NCBI GenBank assembly: GCA_947073545.1
Contig: CAMTMP010000004.1
Location: 102,221-166,220 of the forward strand
DNA: 64,000 bases
DNA from: an uncultured bacterium
Lineage (GTDB): Bacteria > Bacillota > Clostridia > Lachnospirales > Lachnospiraceae
Reading direction: 5' to 3'
This document shows, piece by piece, positions 27,301 to 35,736 of this stretch (position 1 is its first letter; each line of letters starts with the position of its first letter). A program made the position numbers and the translations under genes. The notes beneath the pieces were generated by a model that did not search any database, was not told the origin of the DNA, and saw nothing but the letters and a program-made list of their open reading frames with translations.

Positions 27301-28368
27301 GACAGAGGCGTCCCGCTTGGAGGGAAGTCTGCCGAAAGCCACCGCACCAAAGGCGGCGCAGAGGCCGTCGTAATCTGCCGTCTCTTCCGCTCCGGTTTCC
27401 CCTTCTGCATCTGTCAGACCTGCTGCTCCGGCCTGCCCTTCCCCATTCGTCACACCTGCTGCCCCGGCTTTCTCCTCCCCATCCGTCACAGCTGCTGCTC
27501 CGGCCTGCTCTTCCCTATCCGTCCCACCGCACAGCCGAAGCAGGCGTTCCGTCATATCACGCTCTTTCTCCAACAGTTCCCCGTAAAAATACGGCCCGTC
27601 CGGTTCCTCACACAGGCGAAGCGCCGCCTCCAGCTTGTCCGCACAGCCCTTCAGGACAAAGCGCACATGCTCCATAAACAGCGCCGCCCAGGGCAGAGAC
27701 AGCAGACCGCAGGCTGCGTCTTCCTGCGCTCCATTCCCCGTTCCGGACGGCTCCGCCGTCACAACAAAACGGTAATCCCCCTTCCTCTGTGCAAGCCACT
27801 CCTCCGGAAACGGCATACTCATGGCAAAGTCGTAGAGTTTCAGCACTTCTTTCTCCACCGCGTCGTCCCTGCTGCCGACGCTGAAATATTCCATGCAATG
27901 CAGAAAATCCGGTTCCTCCTTCCCGTAAGCGTCCTCGATCACGGCCGCCAGCACATCCGCCCGCAGGAGTTTTAGCTCCCCCTCCTCCGCAATCCGGAAC
28001 CCGGGGTCCAGCCCGATGGTGTGAAACTGATTCCGCAAAACAAAAAGACAAAAGCTGTCTATCGTGGTGATCTGGGCGTTATAGAGGAGCGTGGTCTGCC
28101 GCTGCAGATGCTCGTTGCCGGGATCTCTGGCCAGCCTGTCATTCAGTGCGCGGCTGACCCGCTCCCGCATCTGGGCCGCCGCCGCGTTGGTGAAAGTCAC
28201 CACCAGAAGCCTGTCAATATCTACCGGGTTCTCCCCGTCACATACCGTCTCCACGATCCGTTCCACCAAAACCGCAGTCTTGCCGGAGCCCGCCGCCGCG
28301 GACACAAGAAGATTGCATCCCCTTGTCTCTATCACCTTTCTCTGTGTATCTGTAAATGTGATTCCCAT
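24301..28368 (-). CDS. addA: ATP-dependent helicase/nuclease subunit A
   Basis: 1355 residues. It is a UvrD-type superfamily 1 helicase: Walker A SAAAGSGKTAVLVERI at the N-terminus, motif Ia VVTFTNAAAAQMRERV, Walker B IDEYQDSNLVQEYLLS, motif IV-VI IMSIHKSKGLEFPICF and LYVAMTRAEEKLIM. It ends in a RecB-type nuclease domain with VVLDYKTDAV. AddAB processes double-strand ends for RecA-dependent repair and degrades foreign linear DNA. Two low-complexity insertions stand out, including about four 12-residue repeats (GEGQAGAAGLTD type) at residues about 281-326. The gene lies downstream of addB, as usual. Confidence 0.96.
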   Translation of the reverse strand: MGITFTDTQRKVIETRGCNLLVSAAAGSGKTAVLVERIVETVCDGENPVDIDRLLVVTFTNAAAAQMRERVSRALNDRLARDPGNEHLQRQTTLLYNAQITTIDSFCLFVLRNQFHTIGLDPGFRIAEEGELKLLRADVLAAVIEDAYGKEEPDFLHCMEYFSVGSRDDAVEKEVLKLYDFAMSMPFPEEWLAQRKGDYRFVVTAEPSGTGNGAQEDAACGLLSLPWAALFMEHVRFVLKGCADKLEAALRLCEEPDGPYFYGELLEKERDMTERLLRLCGGTDREEQAGAAAVTDGEEKAGAAGVTNGEGQAGAAGLTDAEGETGAEETADYDGLCAAFGAVAFGRLPSKRDASVSTAKREAAKGLRDSVKEALSELRTQFFGGSQEQVCRQMESCQAAVSALVDLTLAFKAAFDEAKREKNMLDFDDIEHFALQILLYREGDGYAPTETALAYRNRFHEILIDEYQDSNLVQEYLLSCISGESGGRYNRFMVGDVKQSIYKFRLARPELFLEKQEAYGGGGKNTRRIDLHQNFRSRREVIDSVNAVFARIMGKETGGIVYDEKAALHPGADYPRREDGLSEDASNITQLLLFQEEKTAAEFFMDDKAAGQPLSESGTGDRTVSKQGAAGGKRASETLSVKEQEAYGVAAQIKKLLREFQVTDKETGTLRRASFRDIVILLRSLSGWDEIFKRILEEEGIPVHVTSRTGYFAAPEVQELLHFLRVLDNPLQDIPLYGVLHSYLGGFSEEEIALVRAACPKKKYLYDALKVCAGQGVANVVNWIPQTTGQQGIGGSLQVKITAFLDKIAAYRDMSVYLSVHELLRIILRETGYVHEAAARPEGSRRRANVEMLLVKAADYEKTSYFGLYHFLRYMEQLEKYEVDYGEAAMQDENADVVRIMSIHKSKGLEFPICFVSGLGAGFRKKEGSGVLAVDVDAGIGVDYVDPERRVKGKNLRKNAIALKLKRDSLAEELRILYVAMTRAEEKLIMTGVVKNPEKTAAAILPLRRRRHRLLSYDVLMGQDSFLSLLLSALSGNRCMDGFYEACGMESAPEAREYDADMAFAVKLTGWDHLVGEKIGETILGMEAKRKLLFSDSAKAADETLMTELSRRFSYEYPHGNLRELYTKTTVSELKIAGMQETDEAAAKLFEEKQTVPYLPKFLRGDETVSGSMRGSAFHKVMELFEFKELTREVNQNRHAAETLLREQMEWMRQKGRLPQAYYEAVSVPKLVDFLTGSAAFRMAEAARAGKLFKEQPFVMGIPASRLGGSFPAAETVLVQGIIDVFFEEEDGFVVLDYKTDAVSAAAELVKRYQVQLSYYSEALEQIYGYEPGKGGKPVKERIIYSSRLGEEILL
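27390..27525. repeat. 36-bp tandem repeat inside addA
   Basis: About 3.5-4 imperfect units of 36 bases, encoding REEQAGAAAVTD, GEEKAGAAGVTN, GEGQAGAAGLTD and a decayed unit. The in-frame length keeps the helicase intact. Confidence 0.8.
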
Positions 28369-28383
28369 ATTATCTCCATTCCC

Positions 28384-28450
28384 AAGCGCTTACGCGCAGG
28401 GCAGCGCAAATCTTAAATCCGCGTCTGAACTTGTTCAGACAGTGAAACAG
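28384..28450. repeat. Palindrome cluster between addB and addA
   Basis: Includes GCG-ctta-CGC near 28386 and the perfect GTCTGAAC-TT-GTTCAGAC at 28423-28440, followed by CTGT-gaa-ACAG-type symmetry. It fills the gap between the addB stop (28475) and the addA start. Confidence 0.65.
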
Positions 28451-28474
28451 TCAGTACATCCATCCTTTTCTAAT

Positions 28475-31400
28475 CTATCTCCCGATTTCTTCCCGCATGT
28501 GCTCCAGCGCTTCCTCCGCCTTCAGCTTCGCAAGTTTCCTCGGCTGATAGCCTGCCGCTCCGGCTTCGAAACCGCAGACATGGCTGTAGGCGCAGTAGGT
28601 ACAGGCATTCTCCGCACCCAGCTCACAGGGATTGACCGATATGGTCCCGTCAAGAATTTCCCTTCCCAGACTGCGAATTTTATGGTTTACATAATTCGAA
28701 ACCATCTGCATGTCATCCTCCGATATGACACTGGAGACAGCCGAAAAACTGCCGTCTTTTTTCCGCTCCAGCGGCAAAATATCGGACTTGTCCGTAAATT
28801 CGCCATCCAGCATTCTCACAGCCTCGTCATTTTCATTGACTATTCCGGTCATTTTTAATTCCCGTAAAATACTCTCGTTGATCTCCTCCGGCGAAAGCTC
28901 TCCGCCCTCCACCATGGGGTCCGCCACCCGATAGTAAAGCATGGCCGCGGGCACCGCCTTCTTATCCGGATATTTCTTCTGCACAAGCTCCACCGCCGCG
29001 TTCATATAGACCACGAGCTGTAACTGCAGTCCGTAATAGAGCGCCGCCAGATCAAACCGCCTGTTCCCGGACTTATAGTCAATGACTTTCACATAAACCC
29101 GGTCCTGCGTCTCGCCGATATCCACCCGGTCAATCCTGCCCCGCAGACGCAGCTTTTCCTTTTCACCAAGCGCAATGTTCAGGGAATCGAGATGCTCCAG
29201 CACATCGAAGGAAACCTCAAAGGCCTCCGGCAAAAACTGTCCCTTTCGAAGCTGTGTCTTTAGCGTGTCCACCGTGCGGTTTAAAATCCGCTCCATCCGT
29301 ACCAGCAGATGCCGGTTCCTCGCGCTGCTGTAAAGGATCGTCTCCCCGTAGGATGCGGCGCAGGCAGTCAGCGTCTCCGCCACGAGTTTACGTCCCTCCT
29401 CCCTCGGAAAATCGAACCACGTGTAGCCGTGTTCTCTCAACCGTTCCGAAAAACCCTCCAGCACACTGTGGAACAGGTTTCCCATATCCGCCGCCTCGAA
29501 GCTGTACTCTTCCCTCTCCTTAAGCCGGAGTCCGTACTGCAAAAAATGGGCGTAGGCACAGGCGGCATATTTTTCCAGACGGCTGACGCTGTTTAAGAGG
29601 GACGCGCCGTACAGGGCTGTGGCCACCGCACGGGAAAGCGGTCTGTCCTCATGTTTCGCAAACGCCGTCTCCACCAGCTTTCCTACCTGTTCCCGATACC
29701 GCGGATTGTCTTCATAACAGCGGTAGAACGTGACCAGCGTCCTTTGTTCCTCCTGGTCCAGTCGTCCCGCCGCGTACTCCCGCAGCATATCCGTGAAAAA
29801 TCCCACCCCGTCCGCGCCGCACAAAAGCTGTGTCTCCACCGCCTCCCGCTCCGGCGCTTTGGCGGCAAGCCCCGGAAACAATCCCTGTACAAGCTCCACC
29901 AGATAAGCCGGGCGCAGCGACCTGCCGTCCTCCCCCACTCTGGCATAGGACAGGTAAAGCGCCTCCGAGGGCTTCGTCATATTCAGATACAAATAGAGCC
30001 GCTGGATATACATCTGCTCTCTGGGTGACGGGGCCAGCTCGATATCCGACTCCCGTAAAAACTCCCGGTCCAGATCCGAGATAATCCCGCCCCCGGAACC
30101 TTTCGGAATATTGCCGTCATTCACACCGAGAAAAAAGAGCACCTTGACCTGTTTCAACCGGGTTCTCTCGATATCGCCCACCAAAATGCGATCCACATTC
30201 TGGGGAATCGTTCCCACCGTGATCTCCGCAAGCCCCGCATCCAGAATATCCGCAAACTCCTTAAGCGTCAGCTCTTCCCCTGACAGAAGTCCTTCCACCT
30301 GATCCAGCAGGTCGATCACCAGCGGATAAATCTGCCCATACTCTTTTGCTCTGGCCAGTTCTCCCCTCTCCTGAAAGCTCTTCTCAAAATCCGCCAACTT
30401 CTGCTGCACCCCATTCGCCACGAGAAAATCGTAGAGGGCGCGCACCATATCCTGCGCCGTCCCAAGGGGCACAAGAAAGGGTGCAAGCTGCGCCATCAGC
30501 CGTTCACGCATGGCATTGCAGGCGTACAGCGATGCAAGGGACGCCTCCTCGCCTTCCGGCTCCTCCTCCCTGTAAGTAAAGGCTTCGCTCCAGCGTTTCC
30601 GCCCTCTGATGCCGAAACGGCGCACATAATTTTCAAGCCGGTCCACTTCCTCCCCTGTAAAATCCGCAAGTCCTGTGCGCAGATAGTGAAAAACCGCGTC
30701 AAAATTAAAATCCTGCCATATAATCCTCAGCGCGCTGCGCATATAAGAAGCGAAGGGATTGCCAAGTATCCCCCTTGTCTGATCGATATAAACGGGAATG
30801 TCAAAGCGGTCGAAAACCTCCTGTGCCTCTTTCCCGTACACTCCCATGTTGCCTGTCACCACGGCGATGTCGCGGTAGCAAAACGACTCCGACTCCAAAA
30901 GCATCCTGCGGATGGCAATACAAGTCTGCCTAAGCTCTTCCGCCGGTGTGGACGCCTCGATCAGGTGAATATGCTCCGCCTCTTTTTCGTAGGCACAGGG
31001 CGGATAACGGAACAGATTCCGCTCCAGATGGGCAAGCTCCGGATTCCCCGCAAAGCGCGGCGGACGCCCCTTCTTTTTCTCCACACACCAAACAGGCGCT
31101 TCTTCCGCAACACCCGCCTCCCCGGCAAGCCTTTTTAAAGCTGACACTGTTTTCTGGCTCAGATAAAAGAGCTTCTGCTCCCCCTCCACACGGTACGGAT
31201 TCTCCCGCTCATCCACGGTGAGCGTAACAATAACTTTATCAGTCAATCGCAGCAAATCCTGAATCACTCGGTTTTGAATCGGCGTAAACCCCGTGAACCC
31301 GTCAAAGGCAATCACGCTGCCCCTCACAATTTCGGATTCCGGCAGCGCTGTCCGCAGCCTGTCCAACGTCCCCTCCGTCGTGATAAAGCGATCGCGTATA

Positions 31401-31906
31401 TATTCCCCGAAAGCCTTGTATAAATGGCGCAGATCCTGAAGCTTATAGCAGAGCGCCCCCCGCTCTTTTGCATAATCAATCAGCGTCTCCAGCTCTTTCT
31501 CTCCGACGCCATACTGCATAAACTCGGAAATCGCCGATTTCACCTCATGGATATACCCGATTTTATGAAGATGGCTTCCAAGAACCGTCAGCTTCTCCCG
31601 CTCCTGCCCCGCCACCTTGCGAAGCACCAGACTTTTTCCCGTATCGTCCAGAACCGGCAGCTCCTCCCCGCCCACCTCCTCGATAATCCGGTGGGTCAGT
31701 CTGCCGAAACTGAGCACATCAATGTTCATAATCGCGTGGCGGGGATGCTCCATCACCAGATCCATCTGCGTCTGCATGGTAAACTGATCCGGCACAATCA
31801 GCAGATAATTTTTCTCCGGATGACGTCTGGACTCCTCTATGATATAATCATGCAGTTTCCGGCTCTTACCCGCGCCGGACGCGCCGAAATAAAATTGCAG
31901 GGACAT
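28475..31906 (-). CDS. addB: ATP-dependent helicase/nuclease subunit B
   Basis: 1143 residues. The N-terminal Walker A is FGASGAGKSRKLHDYI, the helicase-like centre includes VLFFLGVNDGNIPKGS, and the RecB-type nuclease motif is VKVIDYKSGNRRFD. Cysteines near the C-terminus (NPCELGAENACTYCAYSHVC) are those that bind the 4Fe-4S cluster of AddB. It partners with AddA encoded 106 bases downstream; the two form the Firmicute equivalent of RecBCD. Confidence 0.96.
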   Translation of the reverse strand: MSLQFYFGASGAGKSRKLHDYIIEESRRHPEKNYLLIVPDQFTMQTQMDLVMEHPRHAIMNIDVLSFGRLTHRIIEEVGGEELPVLDDTGKSLVLRKVAGQEREKLTVLGSHLHKIGYIHEVKSAISEFMQYGVGEKELETLIDYAKERGALCYKLQDLRHLYKAFGEYIRDRFITTEGTLDRLRTALPESEIVRGSVIAFDGFTGFTPIQNRVIQDLLRLTDKVIVTLTVDERENPYRVEGEQKLFYLSQKTVSALKRLAGEAGVAEEAPVWCVEKKKGRPPRFAGNPELAHLERNLFRYPPCAYEKEAEHIHLIEASTPAEELRQTCIAIRRMLLESESFCYRDIAVVTGNMGVYGKEAQEVFDRFDIPVYIDQTRGILGNPFASYMRSALRIIWQDFNFDAVFHYLRTGLADFTGEEVDRLENYVRRFGIRGRKRWSEAFTYREEEPEGEEASLASLYACNAMRERLMAQLAPFLVPLGTAQDMVRALYDFLVANGVQQKLADFEKSFQERGELARAKEYGQIYPLVIDLLDQVEGLLSGEELTLKEFADILDAGLAEITVGTIPQNVDRILVGDIERTRLKQVKVLFFLGVNDGNIPKGSGGGIISDLDREFLRESDIELAPSPREQMYIQRLYLYLNMTKPSEALYLSYARVGEDGRSLRPAYLVELVQGLFPGLAAKAPEREAVETQLLCGADGVGFFTDMLREYAAGRLDQEEQRTLVTFYRCYEDNPRYREQVGKLVETAFAKHEDRPLSRAVATALYGASLLNSVSRLEKYAACAYAHFLQYGLRLKEREEYSFEAADMGNLFHSVLEGFSERLREHGYTWFDFPREEGRKLVAETLTACAASYGETILYSSARNRHLLVRMERILNRTVDTLKTQLRKGQFLPEAFEVSFDVLEHLDSLNIALGEKEKLRLRGRIDRVDIGETQDRVYVKVIDYKSGNRRFDLAALYYGLQLQLVVYMNAAVELVQKKYPDKKAVPAAMLYYRVADPMVEGGELSPEEINESILRELKMTGIVNENDEAVRMLDGEFTDKSDILPLERKKDGSFSAVSSVISEDDMQMVSNYVNHKIRSLGREILDGTISVNPCELGAENACTYCAYSHVCGFEAGAAGYQPRKLAKLKAEEALEHMREEIGR

Positions 31907-32052
31907 GGTTTTCTTTCCTCCTATTACCGTTCACTATGTGACCAGTAACACGCTTCCAGTAACTTCCTCTTCTTTATGACACATTATGATAGCAAAAACA
32001 GGCTTTACACCTGATGAGAAAACTTTAAAAATAAAGGAATAAGCAACTATAG

Positions 32053-32105
32053 AAAAAAGTACTTCTTGGAGTCCCTTCCTGCGGAACTCCTGTAGAAGTA
32101 CTTTT
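32053..32105 (-). terminator. Terminator of the metNIQ operon
   Basis: Long imperfect hairpin with outer arms AAAAGTACTTCT and AGAAGTACTTTTTT and an inner GGAGT/ACTCC stem, ending in a T-run on the minus strand, nine bases after the metQ stop. Confidence 0.85.
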
Positions 32106-32113
32106 CGCGTTTC

Positions 32114-32929
32114 TTATTCTGTGAACGGAATCACACCGCCATCGTATGTATTGTTGATGTACTCTTTCACCGCATCGGACTTGAGCGCCTCCACGAGCGC
32201 CTTGATTTTAGCGGCATTCTCGTTGCCTTCCTTCACCGCAATCACATTCACATAGGTCTGCGCCGCCTCGGAATCCGACTGCTCGTAAGCCACCGCATCC
32301 TTTGCCACGGAGAAACCAGCCTCCATCGCGTAGTTGCCGTTTAAGACCACAAAAGCCACCTCGTCCTTGACGCGGGGCACCTGCGCCGCCTCCAGCTCTT
32401 GAATCTCCACATTGTAAGGATTATCCTCGATATCGCGGACAGTCGCCTCCAGACCCACCCCCGCCTTTAACGTCAGAATGCCGTTGTCCTGCAAAAGCAG
32501 AAGCGCTCTCGCCTCGTTGGTGGTGTCATTGGGAACCGCAATCACGTCTCCCTCCGCAATGGCGGAAAGGTCGCCCTTAGTACCGGGATAAATGCCGAAC
32601 GGCTCATAGTGGATGCCGCCCGCATTGATCAGATGTGTCCCCTGCTCCTCGTTAAAGGAATCCAGATAAGGAATGTGCTGGAAATAGTTGGCATCATACT
32701 CGCCCCCCTCCACCACCTGATTGGGCTGCACATAGTCGTTGAATACCGTCACTTCGAGCGTGTAGCCCTGATCCGCCAGTATCGGCTTCACCTGTTCCAG
32801 AATCTCCGCGTGGGGCGTCGCAGAAGCCGCCACGGTGATCGTGCCGTCGTCCTTCTTCCCACCGCATCCCGTCAGCGCGCTAAGCGCAAGCGCCGCAGTT
32901 ACAATGGTTACTACCACTTTCTTTTTCAT
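32114..32929 (-). CDS. metQ: Methionine ABC transporter substrate-binding lipoprotein (NlpA/MetQ)
   Basis: 271 residues. Lipobox LSALTGCGGK (lipid Cys about residue 22), then the NlpA-family start ITVAASATPHAEILEQVKPI and the core NDYVQPNQVVEGGEYDANYF, HIPYLDSF and AVPNDTTNEARALLLLQ. It captures D/L-methionine outside the membrane for MetI-MetN, encoded just upstream in the same transcript. Confidence 0.93.
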   Translation of the reverse strand: MKKKVVVTIVTAALALSALTGCGGKKDDGTITVAASATPHAEILEQVKPILADQGYTLEVTVFNDYVQPNQVVEGGEYDANYFQHIPYLDSFNEEQGTHLINAGGIHYEPFGIYPGTKGDLSAIAEGDVIAVPNDTTNEARALLLLQDNGILTLKAGVGLEATVRDIEDNPYNVEIQELEAAQVPRVKDEVAFVVLNGNYAMEAGFSVAKDAVAYEQSDSEAAQTYVNVIAVKEGNENAAKIKALVEALKSDAVKEYINNTYDGGVIPFTE

Positions 32930-32956
32930 AATCTTCTCCTCCTCTTATCTATAATA

Positions 32957-33616
32957 TTACTTCCTCTTATCCAGCTTCACAGACAGCCGCATTCCCAACG
33001 TCTGGAAGATCTGCACCAGCACCACCAGAAGCACCACCGAGACAATCATGATAAGCGTCTCATAGCGGTAGTAGCCGTAGCGCATGGCGATATCGCCAAG
33101 CCCGCCGCCGCCTACCACGCCCGCCATCGCGGAATACCCGAGAATCGTGCCGATGGCGATGGTCACGCCCACCAAAATCGACGTCCTCGCCTCCACCAAA
33201 AGCACCTTCCATATGATCGTAAACGTTCCCGCGCCCATGCTCTGCGCCGCCTCCACCACACCGTGATCCACTTCCTTGATGGAAGATTCGATCATACGGC
33301 CGATAAAGGGGGCTGCCGCAATGGTCAGCGGCACGATCGTTGCCACCGAGCCTGTCGTCTTACCGACGATCGCTCTCGTCAACGGCATCACCAGAATCAA
33401 AAGAATCAAAAACGGTACGCTTCGCAAAATGTTCGCCATCACGTCAAGCACCTTATAGATCACGGCGTTCGGGCGGATTCCCGTCTTGTCCGTCACGGCA
33501 AGCACAATACCCCACGGAAGTCCCAGCACATAGCCAAAGAAAGTGGATAACAGTGTCATAAGTAAGGTGTCCCGCACCCCCTCCAGCATCATCAGCGTCA
33601 GGTCACTCGTCCACAT
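32957..33616 (-). CDS. metI: Methionine ABC transporter permease
   Basis: 219 residues with about five membrane segments and the binding-protein-dependent permease loop (EAAQSMGAGTFTIIWKVLLV). Start ATG follows AGGAGGTGAACG, and the gene overlaps the metN end by 14 bases, so translation is coupled. It forms the channel of the MetNIQ importer. Confidence 0.93.
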   Translation of the reverse strand: MWTSDLTLMMLEGVRDTLLMTLLSTFFGYVLGLPWGIVLAVTDKTGIRPNAVIYKVLDVMANILRSVPFLILLILVMPLTRAIVGKTTGSVATIVPLTIAAAPFIGRMIESSIKEVDHGVVEAAQSMGAGTFTIIWKVLLVEARTSILVGVTIAIGTILGYSAMAGVVGGGGLGDIAMRYGYYRYETLIMIVSVVLLVVLVQIFQTLGMRLSVKLDKRK

Positions 33617-34634
33617 AGCCGTTCACCTCCTCAACTGCCAGGCCTCTCTGCGCGAGATAAGCTTTCATTTCCTTCTGCATCTTCTGATCATCCGGCAGAC
33701 TTAAAATCATCTCGCCTCTGGCGATTCCCTCCACATTCTTCGTGTCGGCCCGAAGAATATTGATGGGCTGTCCGAACTTTAACACCATGTTCGCAATCAC
33801 CGGCTCGAAAGACGAATTGACCGAAAAAACAATGCGGACACAGCACTTACCCTTCATCAATTCTTTCTGTCTATCCTCCAAGGTACGGCGGTCCGTGCCG
33901 CTGCCTTTCAGGATCAGTTCTTTCGCCTCCGCCGTCTTCGGATGGGCGAAAATATCCGAAACGCGCCCCTGCTCCACCAGACATCCTTCCCCGATGATCG
34001 CCACATGGGAACATATTTCGCGCACCACCGACATTTCATGGGTAATAATCACTATGGTAATACCGTACTTTTTGTTAATATCTTTTAAAAGCTGTAAAAT
34101 GGACTGCGTCGTGCGCGGGTCCAGCGCGCTTGTGGCCTCGTCGCAAAGCAGAATCTTAGGGTTTGCCGCCAATGCTCTGGCAATCGCCACCCGCTGCTTC
34201 TGCCCGCCGGAAAGCTGCGACGGATAAGCCATTGCCTTATCCGCAAGCTCCACGATCTCCAAAAGTTCCCGCGCCCGGTTCTTTGCTTCCTTTTTCTTCA
34301 TGCCGCCGGTCACCAGCGGAAAACATATATTGTCAATCACGTTCTTTTGCATCAGCAGATTAAAATGCTGGAATATCATGGAAATCTCCCTGCGTGTTTC
34401 CCGAAGCTGCCGCTCCGTCATCGCACCCAGATCCCTTCCGCCGATCTCCACCGTTCCTGATGTGGGCCGCTCCAAGAAGTTTAAACACCGCACCAGCGTA
34501 CTCTTACCCGCACCCGACATGCCGATGATGCCATAGATATCGCCCGCCCCAATGGACAGTGTGATATGCTGCAGAGCTTCCACTTTCCCGTCGTCGGTCT
34601 CAAAGGTCTTGCTTAAATCCCGCACCTCGATCAT
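33603..34634 (-). CDS. metN: Methionine ABC transporter ATP-binding protein
   Basis: 343 residues. Walker A GMSGAGKSTLVRCLN, signature LSGGQKQRVAIARAL, Walker B ILLCDEATSALDPRTT and H-loop ITHEM. The C-terminal about 90 residues (RIVFSVNSSFEPVIANMVLK and on) form the NIL domain that lets MetN sense intracellular methionine. It lies 71 bases after cysK, and the four genes probably share one transcript for sulfur amino acid supply. Confidence 0.94.
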   Translation of the reverse strand: MIEVRDLSKTFETDDGKVEALQHITLSIGAGDIYGIIGMSGAGKSTLVRCLNFLERPTSGTVEIGGRDLGAMTERQLRETRREISMIFQHFNLLMQKNVIDNICFPLVTGGMKKKEAKNRARELLEIVELADKAMAYPSQLSGGQKQRVAIARALAANPKILLCDEATSALDPRTTQSILQLLKDINKKYGITIVIITHEMSVVREICSHVAIIGEGCLVEQGRVSDIFAHPKTAEAKELILKGSGTDRRTLEDRQKELMKGKCCVRIVFSVNSSFEPVIANMVLKFGQPINILRADTKNVEGIARGEMILSLPDDQKMQKEMKAYLAQRGLAVEEVNGYVDE

Positions 34635-34705
34635 TTCCGTACTCTCCTCCCGAGTTTATCCTTGCTCACTATAGTATGAATCCCGCGAAATGTCAAGAAT
34701 CCCGT

Positions 34706-35638
34706 TTATGCAAACAGCGGCGTGGAGAGATACCGATCCCCCGAATCGGGCAGAAGTGCCACAATCACCTTCCCTTTATTCTCCGGCCGCTTCGCAAGCT
34801 CTTTGGCCGCATGGAGCGCCGCTCCCGAAGAAATACCCACCAGCACGCCCTCCTGCGTGGCAATCGCCCTGCCCGCCGCAAAAGCGTCCTCATTGGAAAC
34901 CTTTATGATCTCATCGTAAATCTCCGTATCCAGAATTTCCGGCACAAAGTTCGCCCCGATCCCCTGAATCTTATGCGCCCCCGGCTGTCCGCCCGAGAGA
35001 ACCGGGCTGCTCTCCGGTTCCACAGCCACCACCTTTATGGCAGGCTTCTTTTCCTTTAAATAAGATCCGACACCCGTTATGGTACCTCCGGTGCCCACGC
35101 CTGCCACGAAAATGTCCACCTTTCCGTCCGTATCCTCCCAAATCTCCGGCCCTGTGGTTACCTTGTGAACCGCCGGGTTTGCGGGATTTTCAAACTGCCC
35201 CAGAATGATGGAACCGGGCGTCTGCGCCTGCAATTCCTCCGCCTTGTCTATGGCCCCCTTCATCCCCTGCGCGCCGTCCGTCAGCACAAGCTTCGCTCCG
35301 TATGCCTGCAAGAGCTTTCTCCGCTCCACGCTCATCGTCTCCGGCAGCGTCAGCACCGCCTGATACCCTTTGGCCGCCGCCACGGACGCCAGACCGATTC
35401 CCGTATTGCCGCTGGTCGGCTCAATGATCGTGCCGCCGGGTTTTAACTTTCCTTCCCGCTCCGCCACCTCGATCATATGCAGGGCGACACGGTCCTTCAC
35501 CGATCCCGCCGGATTGAAATATTCCAGTTTCACGAGAATCACAGCGTCCGTGATGCCGTTTTTCTCTTCATAATGGGTTACCTCCATAAGGGGTGTATGC
35601 CCGATCAGTTCTGATGCACTCTTTTTAATGTCTGCCAT
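34706..35638 (-). CDS. cysK: Cysteine synthase (O-acetylserine sulfhydrylase)
   Basis: 310 residues. The PLP lysine sits in [15 protein letters not shown], the substrate loop is [19 protein letters not shown], and the phosphate-binding loop is [17 protein letters not shown]. It makes cysteine from O-acetylserine and sulfide. Position at the head of the methionine-import genes suggests shared control by sulfur status; a dyad in its leader (35661-35698) may be the operator. Confidence 0.93.
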   Translation of the reverse strand: MADIKKSASELIGHTPLMEVTHYEEKNGITDAVILVKLEYFNPAGSVKDRVALHMIEVAEREGKLKPGGTIIEPTSGNTGIGLASVAAAKGYQAVLTLPETMSVERRKLLQAYGAKLVLTDGAQGMKGAIDKAEELQAQTPGSIILGQFENPANPAVHKVTTGPEIWEDTDGKVDIFVAGVGTGGTITGVGSYLKEKKPAIKVVAVEPESSPVLSGGQPGAHKIQGIGANFVPEILDTEIYDEIIKVSNEDAFAAGRAIATQEGVLVGISSGAALHAAKELAKRPENKGKVIVALLPDSGDRYLSTPLFA

Positions 35639-35660
35639 TTCCTTAGTCCTCCCCCTCTGT

Positions 35661-35698
35661 CTATTTCATACTTTTTCAATATGATTAATATGAAATAG
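35661..35698. promoter_or_regulatory. Inverted repeat upstream of cysK
   Basis: Perfect 10-bp arms CTATTTCATA (35661-35670) and TATGAAATAG (35689-35698) separated by 18 bases, 23 bases before the cysK start. It could be an operator for a sulfur regulator or a leader hairpin. No SAM-riboswitch core was seen. Confidence 0.5.
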
Positions 35699-35736
35699 AT
35701 AATACACCTAACAGCGCCCCATGTCAACCGCTATTT

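Noticed and set aside
35639..35736. SAM riboswitch upstream of the cysK-metNIQ genes
   Set aside because: The leader is under 100 bases and lacks the S-box core; only an inverted repeat is present.
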